Shown in pieces: positions 1-4,310 of a stretch of 6,283 nucleotides of DNA. The notes beneath the pieces are model-generated. The model was not told where the DNA came from. It made no database searches and worked only from the letters and a program-made list of their open reading frames with translations. How positions within the stretch are numbered: the stretch's first letter is position 1; every line of letters begins with the position of its first letter. A program made the position numbers and the translations under genes. The DNA comes from Bacteroidota bacterium (GTDB lineage Bacteria > Bacteroidota > Bacteroidia > Chitinophagales > LD1): assembly GCA_947457525.1 (NCBI GenBank), contig CANGXE010000100.1, positions 1 through 6,283 on the forward strand, read 5' to 3'.

Positions 1-104
1 ACGGCAATGCCGTGTATGCGCAGGTTTTGCTGCTCGCGAAAAGCGATGATCATTCCTTTGTTGGCGTAGCCAAAGCTTTTGAAAAGTTTTTTGAGGTCTA
101 TCAT
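1..104 (-). CDS. dgkA: Diacylglycerol/undecaprenol kinase (DgkA family), N-terminal fragment cut by window edge
   Basis: Only the first 34 codons plus two bases are in the window; the gene continues past position 1. The fragment begins MIDLKKLFKSFGYANKG and contains AFREQQNLRIH at about residues 21-31. This matches the N-terminus of the small integral-membrane prokaryotic diacylglycerol kinases: an amphipathic start, then an 'AF(R/K)xExNFRIH' block before the first membrane helix. Family members phosphorylate diacylglycerol or, in many bacteria, undecaprenol with ATP in the inner membrane, so they recycle lipid carrier or phospholipid turnover products. Substrate cannot be decided from this fragment. 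The ATG at 102-104 overlaps the TGA of the upstream glycosyltransferase (ATGA, 101-104), so translation is probably coupled and the two share a transcript. The catalytic and membrane segments are outside the window. Family assignment is fairly secure despite the short length because the block is characteristic. Confidence 0.8.
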   Translation of the reverse strand, partial: MIDLKKLFKSFGYANKGMIIAFREQQNLRIHGIA

Positions 105-1162
105 AACTGTTGGATGGCTTGTTGGAGTAAATGTGAAGGAGAGAAATCTGTGTTGACAAAACCGGTGGTTGGCGCAGTGGCATCTATAGCGGCTTTGAGG
201 TCGAAGTTGTGTTGCGGTGCGGTGATGGCTATTTTCTTTTTGTGCATGATGTTGGCCAAATATTCTTGTTCGGTTTGGCCGGGTGTGGGCACAAAGATGG
301 CTTTTTTCTGCGAACCGATTAAATCCATCACGGTGCTGTAGCCGGAGCGCGCTACGACTATTTCACTTGCTCCGATCAGTTGGTTCAATTGGTCGGCATC
401 GGCAAAATTCATTTCCGTTAAATTGCCTTCAGTGGTGGTTTGTTGCTCACCGGAAAAATCGCCCCAAATCAAGACAGCCGGAATATCAAGTTCCTTGAGT
501 TGTTTTTTGAGTATCTCTCCCAATTGCTCGCGCTGAGGCGAAGGGCCGGAGAGCAAGGCCAGTACTTTATACCGCGATGGCACTAGAGGGATGGATAATC
601 TAGAAAGAAAGCCGATAAAAACGGGTTGGATAGACGATGGATGTTGTAATAAATCAGGCGTCAACAAACCATCCGAAGCCGGTACCCAGCAGGTTTGAAA
701 GTGGCTAATCTGACGATGGTTAAAATAGTTGACCAAAGGCTGCATCCATCGCCAAGCCTTAGGCATGAGCACCGTGAGTTGATGCGTGATAAAAACATTA
801 TGAGCCGCATCGGCATAAAACCCATAGCGGTTGTCTGAAACGACTATATCTATGTTTTCATTTTTCACTATTGCCTTGGCTAGTTTGTTTTCCTCTTTTA
901 TGGTTTGGATAAAATGAGGTAATTGAGTGGCCATAGCCAAAACCATGTGGCCATTTTTGGGATATCTGGGATGATAACCCGGCAATTCGCAGGCTTTCAA
1001 ATCAGGGAATTGTTGTTGCAACAAACACAGTGAAGCACCGCTACCGGCCAGCAAAACTTCGTGACCTTGCGCGATGAACTCACGCACGATGGGCACACAC
1101 CTGGTGGCGTGGCCAAGCCCCCAATCGAGCGGGGCGACTAATATTCGTTTGCGTGTTTTCAA
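101..1162 (-). CDS. MurG/GT28-like glycosyltransferase (predicted GT-B fold)
   Basis: Probably transfers a sugar from a UDP-activated donor to a lipid or envelope acceptor in the cytoplasm; donor and acceptor are unknown. The N-terminal half opens with RILVAPLDWGLGHATR, a glycine-rich GxGH-type loop like MurG, followed by VVSDNRYG about 90 residues later. The C-terminal half carries ARSGYSTVMDLI and PTPGQTEQEYLA, which correspond to the nucleotide-sugar binding signature of GT28 C-terminal domains (R-S-G-x-x-T, then P-x-x-x-Q-x-E). An upstream ATG at 1222 would give 373 residues. I prefer the TTG at 1162 (353 residues), because the extra 20 residues (MFYLCWHKYV...) look non-conserved, relatives begin a few residues before RILVAPLDWG, and the ATG would overlap the divergent lipoprotein gene. 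No clear Shine-Dalgarno precedes either start. The stop overlaps the dgkA start (ATGA). Family is confident; specific substrate and exact start are not. Confidence 0.85.
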   Translation of the reverse strand: MKTRKRILVAPLDWGLGHATRCVPIVREFIAQGHEVLLAGSGASLCLLQQQFPDLKACELPGYHPRYPKNGHMVLAMATQLPHFIQTIKEENKLAKAIVKNENIDIVVSDNRYGFYADAAHNVFITHQLTVLMPKAWRWMQPLVNYFNHRQISHFQTCWVPASDGLLTPDLLQHPSSIQPVFIGFLSRLSIPLVPSRYKVLALLSGPSPQREQLGEILKKQLKELDIPAVLIWGDFSGEQQTTTEGNLTEMNFADADQLNQLIGASEIVVARSGYSTVMDLIGSQKKAIFVPTPGQTEQEYLANIMHKKKIAITAPQHNFDLKAAIDATAPTTGFVNTDFSPSHLLQQAIQQL

Positions 1163-1201
1163 CCGAAAAAAATTAATTTCGTTTTTATTCGTTACGTACT
1201 T

Positions 1202-1339
1202 ATGCCAACACAAATAAAACATATCCTACGCTTTGCTGTTATGCTGACTATCGGTTTGACCTTAGCGGGAGAACTTTCAAGCTGCAAAGCCAACAAATGT
1301 GACTGCCCGACTTTTGGCGGCCACCGACAAAAACACTAA
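1202..1339 (+). CDS. Small Cys-rich lipoprotein, 45 residues, CDCP motif
   Basis: A complete ATG-to-TAA frame of 45 residues, too short for most gene finders. The N-terminus is a classic lipoprotein signal: basic n-region (K6, R10), hydrophobic core (about residues 11-23) and lipobox LSSC with the lipidated Cys at residue 28. The mature part would be only 18 residues, CKANKCDCPTFGGHRQKH, with Cys at 28, 33 and 35 and three His/Arg-rich C-terminal positions. From memory, very small lipoproteins with a C-D-C-P-x-F/W core recur in Bacteroidota, but no function is known to me. The stop lies 10 bp before the ferritin ATG, so the two are probably co-transcribed. It is divergent from the glycosyltransferase, with 39 bp between starts if that gene begins at 1162. 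An internal ATG at 1241 is an alternative start but leaves a poor signal peptide. Metal binding by the Cys/His tail is only inference. Confidence 0.7.
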   Translation: MPTQIKHILRFAVMLTIGLTLAGELSSCKANKCDCPTFGGHRQKH

Positions 1340-1349
1340 AAAACTAACT

Positions 1350-1889
1350 ATGTTAATTACCAAAAAAGTAGAAAAAGCGCTTAATGAACACTTAGAACTC
1401 GAAATGAATGCTGTGTACAGCTATCTTTCCGTGGCCTCATGGTGTGAACGCGAAGGGCTGGAGGGCTCTGCTAAGTTTTTCTTCAAGCAGTCTGCCGAAG
1501 AGAATACTCATTTCATGAAGTTTTTTAGTTACATCAACGAAGTTGGCGGCCATGCATTAGTGCCCGCTTTGAAAGCACCAAAGTATGAGTTCAAGTCAAT
1601 AGCCGAAGCTGTAGAAATGGCCTTGGGGCATGAGCAAAAAGTGACGAAAGCGATTTATAAAATCATTACTCTCTCTAAGTCTGAAGGCGACCATGCCACC
1701 GAAGACTTTCTTCGCTTCTTTGTGGATGAACAGAAAGAAGAAGAAGTGCAATTCAAACGGATTTTGGATAAAATAAAATTGATAGGCGGTGGGCCACAAA
1801 GTCTTTACTACATTGATAAAGAGTTTGACAAACTATCTGCCACCACCTCCGGCAAAAAGAAAAAAGATAAGGGAGCAGAAGCGGAATAA
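1350..1889 (+). CDS. ftnA: Ferritin (non-heme, FtnA-like)
   Basis: A 179-residue cytoplasmic iron-storage ferritin, expected to form a 24-subunit shell that oxidises Fe(II) and stores it as a ferric mineral. It aligns along its length with bacterial FtnA. Every expected ferroxidase-centre ligand is present: E18 (LELEMNA), E51 and H54 (AEENTH), E95 (GHEQ), Q128 and E131 (DEQKEEE). The C-terminal LYYIDKEF block also matches FtnA. The ATG at 1350 was chosen because MLITKKVEKALNEH aligns with the FtnA N-terminus; an in-frame GTG at 1299 would add 17 unrelated residues and overlap the lipoprotein gene. There is no Shine-Dalgarno; the leader is A-rich (AAAAAACTAACT), usual for this phylum. The gene follows the lipoprotein by 10 bp and ends before a strong terminator. 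The last 12 or so residues form a lysine-rich then acidic tail (SGKKKKDKGAEAE) beyond the usual ferritin end. No Fur-like box was recognised. Confidence 0.95.
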   Translation: MLITKKVEKALNEHLELEMNAVYSYLSVASWCEREGLEGSAKFFFKQSAEENTHFMKFFSYINEVGGHALVPALKAPKYEFKSIAEAVEMALGHEQKVTKAIYKIITLSKSEGDHATEDFLRFFVDEQKEEEVQFKRILDKIKLIGGGPQSLYYIDKEFDKLSATTSGKKKKDKGAEAE

Positions 1890-1911
1890 CCCAACAAAGT
1901 CACATAATTTG

Positions 1912-1943
1912 AAGCCACAGCTCAGCCGAGTTGTGGCTTTTTT
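1912..1943 (+). terminator. Rho-independent terminator after ferritin
   Basis: AAGCCACAGCTC pairs with GAGTTGTGGCTT (12 bp stem with one G-T wobble) around an AGCC tetraloop, followed by a run of six T starting within the stem base. It lies 23 bp after the ferritin stop. There is no T-run on the opposite strand, so it should act only on plus-strand transcripts and separate the lipoprotein-ferritin unit from feoA. Confidence 0.9.
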
Positions 1944-1984
1944 GTTAAATATTGGTCATCTTATATAATTATGCCGACCAGCTA

Positions 1985-2015
1985 TTGACAAAAGCAGTTG
2001 TCGCCATTACATTGA
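1985..2015 (+). promoter_or_regulatory. Possible feoA promoter, weak
   Basis: TTGACA at 1985-1990 is followed, 20 bases after the TTG, by TACATTGA (2008-2015). The spacing fits the Bacteroidota -33/-7 arrangement (TTTG, 19-21 bases, TAnnTTTG), but the -7 element has two mismatches. An alternative is the TATAAT-like string at 1964-1969 with TTTGTT at 1941-1946. A promoter somewhere in 1944-2025 is expected because a terminator precedes feoA; which element is used is uncertain. Confidence 0.3.
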
Positions 2016-2027
2016 GCATAGCTAAAT

Positions 2028-2032
2028 GGAGA
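2028..2032 (+). promoter_or_regulatory. Ribosome-binding site setting the feoA start
   Basis: GGAGA lies five bases before the ATG at 2038, an ideal Shine-Dalgarno position. The alternative in-frame ATG at 2026 overlaps this sequence and has no such site. A strong Shine-Dalgarno is unusual here, since neighbouring starts have none. Confidence 0.65.
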
Positions 2033-2037
2033 ATTTC

Positions 2038-2283
2038 ATGAAATCATTGGATAAACTTAGGGTAGGCGAACGCGCTTACATTGTAGAAATTAGCAATAAC
2101 AAACTGCAAGAAAAGCTATTTGAAATGGGTATTTTACCGGGCGATGAAGTCATTATGAAAGTCAATAGTGAAAAACACAATTCAGTGATAGTAAGTGTAC
2201 GCGGTCAAACATTCAACTTGTTTAAACCCGCTGCCGAAACGATTATTACTCGCGCTCTAAGTTTTGAGTTTAGTCTGAACTAG
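2038..2283 (+). CDS. feoA: FeoA-family protein, stand-alone
   Basis: An 81-residue protein of the FeoA SH3-like fold, which in characterised systems is a small cytoplasmic partner of the ferrous iron permease FeoB. The family pattern is clear: LDKLRVGERAYIVEI at the start, LFEMGILPGDEV (the L-x-x-[LM]-G-[IL]-x-x-G-D/x motif) in the middle, and LFKPAAETII near the end, matching the 'A-x-x-I' closing strand. The ATG at 2038 is preferred over the ATG at 2026 because of the GGAGA just upstream and because relatives start M-K-x-L. No feoB follows: the 3' end overlaps the convergent OmpA-like gene by 14 bp (2270-2283). It could therefore partner a feoB elsewhere, or be one of the FeoA-domain proteins with another role, such as a link to an Fe-dependent regulator. 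The nearby ferritin makes an iron role plausible, but this is context only. Confidence 0.85.
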   Translation: MKSLDKLRVGERAYIVEISNNKLQEKLFEMGILPGDEVIMKVNSEKHNSVIVSVRGQTFNLFKPAAETIITRALSFEFSLN

Positions 2284-4276
2284 GTTCGAGCAATTCATAA
2301 GCCACACAGCGGTTTTGCTGCTGTAACTCCTCCGGACACATCGAACTAACACATCCGTTTCTCGATTTTTCACTGCCGAAATACATGGAGTTTACTTTAT
2401 CAATGGCAATTCCATTTTGAATTAAGTAACGCAACATGCTGTCTGACCTCCGCAAAGAAAGTTGCTTAGCATTATTCTCATCTGCCGAAGCAATGGCATA
2501 CAAGGCCACCATTTTTGTTGGATTATCTTTTATCAACTGCAACAAGTCTTTGAACTCTGCCTTTTGTTTGGCGCCAATTTCTACTGAATTTTTATCAAAA
2601 TTGATAGCCGAGAGATTAATGTTGAGTTTATTTTTGGTAATAGCAGGTTCTTTAATATCAGGCTTTGGCAGCTCAACAGGAGCGGGTTGTGCATTCTTTT
2701 CTATATTTAGCTGCTCTTCTTTCTTTGTGCTAGCCAAAGCAGGATTTTGCGCTTCCTTCTCTTTCTTTTCTAGCAAAGCAGGTTCGGCTTTTAACTTTTC
2801 TTGCGCTGCATTGATGGCGGCCACCGATTCGGAGAATAACTTTTGTGCTGCGGTAGTTTTTGCTAATTCAAGCAATGCCAATTGGACTTTTGCATTGGCT
2901 AAAGAATCGGTTTTTGCTTTTTCTTGTGCTTTTGTCTGTACTCTAATCTGAGAAAGTGAATCCGCAACCTGTTCAGCTCTTTGCATAGCCACAATTTTAG
3001 CTATCGAATCAGCTTTTGCTTTAGTTTCAATTGCCTTTTTTGCTTCTATAGCCTGCGTTTTTACGCTTGCGATTGAGTCTTCTTTTACTTTGTTAGTTTG
3101 GCCATTTAAAGCCTCCAACATCTTTTTGTTTTCCGCTACTTCGCGAGCAGTTTGCAAACTGTCTTCTTGTTGCTTTTGGAGGTTAGCTAATTCTTGAGCA
3201 CGTTTTGCAAAAGCTAAATCAGACTTTTGTTGAACAGCTATTTTTGCTTCCATTTCTTTAACTTTTGCTTCAGCCGCCAATCTATCCTCCTCGATGGTAT
3301 TCGAATTTTCTACTGCCGGTTTTACTATATAATCTTTGATAACCCCCACCTCTAGGTTCTTATCTTCTTTCCGTTTCTTTGAAGCCGGTGTCGTATTAAT
3401 TGATAAATCAGGAGTCTTTTTAGCCTCTAATTCTCGTTTACGCAAGGCCTCAATTTCTTTGAGTGCTTTTTCAAGTTCTGCTTGAAGTTGAGCTATTTTA
3501 TCATCCGCTATTTTTAATTTCTCAGCCGCAATAAATGGTTGCTTTGTTTCGGCAAAAGGCACTAATTCTTTCTCCTTTGTTAGGGCGGTGGTAACTACTG
3601 GGTTTGTTTTAGGATTTTTGGCTGTCGTAGGATCATAACCTTCACGGACGTCTGTTTGTGCATACAAAACAGGGTCTAAAGCCACATTTAGTTTATAGTC
3701 TAATGGAATATTAAACCCAACAGTGGAGAAATAAAACGTAGTGTCCTTGTACTTATTAATAATTCCCGTAGAACGTTTATCAATTGAAAATTTGTAGTTG
3801 GTTTCGTAATCAAGTTTAAAATTATAGGCCCCATCTATACCCGTAGTTTGACGGCTCTCCAAGCGTGTCATTATATTTTTTAAAACAACCACGGCACCTT
3901 GAATGGGAAAATCTTCCTCTGCGCTTTTCACTACTCCCATCAGGCGCATACCGTCCTTTTTCAACTTTACCAACACATTGTTGGCGTTTAGCGCACCATT
4001 TTTGTCGGTGGAAACTTCAAAAGTGGTGTCAGTGTAGCCGGTGTAAGTGATGTGAATTTTGTAAGTCTGGCTTTTAGCCGGAGTAAATTTGTAGGTACCG
4101 TTAAAATAAGTCTTCAACATTTTGAAGGGTTTGCCGCCTTCCAGAATATCCACATTTGCTTGGTAAATAGGCGCACTTAGACTGTCATTTTTTTTGACAG
4201 TTCCCGTAAAATCTTGTGCAAATAATTGACCCGTGCTAAACCACAGTACTAGCAATACGTAAAATTTCTGCTTCAC
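2270..4276 (-). CDS. Exported OmpA-family protein with CarboxypepD-reg-like domains and long coiled coil
   Basis: A 668-residue predicted periplasmic or outer-membrane-associated protein. Residues 1-20 form a Sec signal peptide (MKQKF, hydrophobic stretch, cleavage after LFA before Q21), with no lipobox. Residues about 22-106 and 111-202 look like two beta-sandwich repeats of the carboxypeptidase-regulatory type, each with a G-x-Y-x-F strand (NGTYKFTP, DGAYNFKL). About 250-285 and 328-525 form an Ala/Lys/Glu/Gln-rich coiled coil with a recurring x-D-S-[LI]-x motif. A Pro-rich linker (about 530-546) leads to an OmpA-like domain at about 552-661, with NFDKNSVEI, LSLRRSDSMLRYL and the Bacteroidota-type CPEELQQQNRC tail. 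Such proteins are thought to link envelope to peptidoglycan, but the PG-binding loop here is atypical. The start is GTG at 4274-4276; no better start exists. It lies 34 bp downstream of uvrA on the same strand. Exact role unknown. Confidence 0.85.
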   Translation of the reverse strand: MKQKFYVLLVLWFSTGQLFAQDFTGTVKKNDSLSAPIYQANVDILEGGKPFKMLKTYFNGTYKFTPAKSQTYKIHITYTGYTDTTFEVSTDKNGALNANNVLVKLKKDGMRLMGVVKSAEEDFPIQGAVVVLKNIMTRLESRQTTGIDGAYNFKLDYETNYKFSIDKRSTGIINKYKDTTFYFSTVGFNIPLDYKLNVALDPVLYAQTDVREGYDPTTAKNPKTNPVVTTALTKEKELVPFAETKQPFIAAEKLKIADDKIAQLQAELEKALKEIEALRKRELEAKKTPDLSINTTPASKKRKEDKNLEVGVIKDYIVKPAVENSNTIEEDRLAAEAKVKEMEAKIAVQQKSDLAFAKRAQELANLQKQQEDSLQTAREVAENKKMLEALNGQTNKVKEDSIASVKTQAIEAKKAIETKAKADSIAKIVAMQRAEQVADSLSQIRVQTKAQEKAKTDSLANAKVQLALLELAKTTAAQKLFSESVAAINAAQEKLKAEPALLEKKEKEAQNPALASTKKEEQLNIEKNAQPAPVELPKPDIKEPAITKNKLNINLSAINFDKNSVEIGAKQKAEFKDLLQLIKDNPTKMVALYAIASADENNAKQLSLRRSDSMLRYLIQNGIAIDKVNSMYFGSEKSRNGCVSSMCPEELQQQNRCVAYELLEPSSD

Positions 4277-4310
4277 AGCGCAAACTTTTTGGTGAATGAA
4301 GTCGAACTTT

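Noticed and set aside
12..498. Two overlapping plus-strand open frames opposite the glycosyltransferase
   Set aside because: They lie antisense to conserved glycosyltransferase and dgkA coding sequence and show no recognisable motifs.
1299..1349. GTG start at 1299 giving ferritin a 17-residue N-terminal extension
   Set aside because: The extension is unrelated to ferritin N-termini and overlaps the lipoprotein frame; the ATG at 1350 aligns with FtnA.
1944..2025. Possible small RNA or Fur-type operator between ferritin and feoA
   Set aside because: The 82 bp show no palindrome resembling a Fur box and no stable hairpin; only weak promoter-like strings are seen.
2026..2037. ATG at 2026 as the feoA start (85 residues)
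   Set aside because: It overlaps the GGAGA that is well placed for the ATG at 2038, and the extra MENF is not family-like.
2306..2324. Inverted repeat ACAGC...GCTGT as a terminator for feoA
   Set aside because: The stem is 5 bp with a 9-base loop and no T-run, and it lies in conserved OmpA-like coding sequence.
2436..2951. 171-codon open frame on the plus strand rich in Ser, Phe and Ala
   Set aside because: It is the antisense of the Ala/Lys/Glu-rich coil of the OmpA-like gene; the composition follows from that and no family is recognisable.
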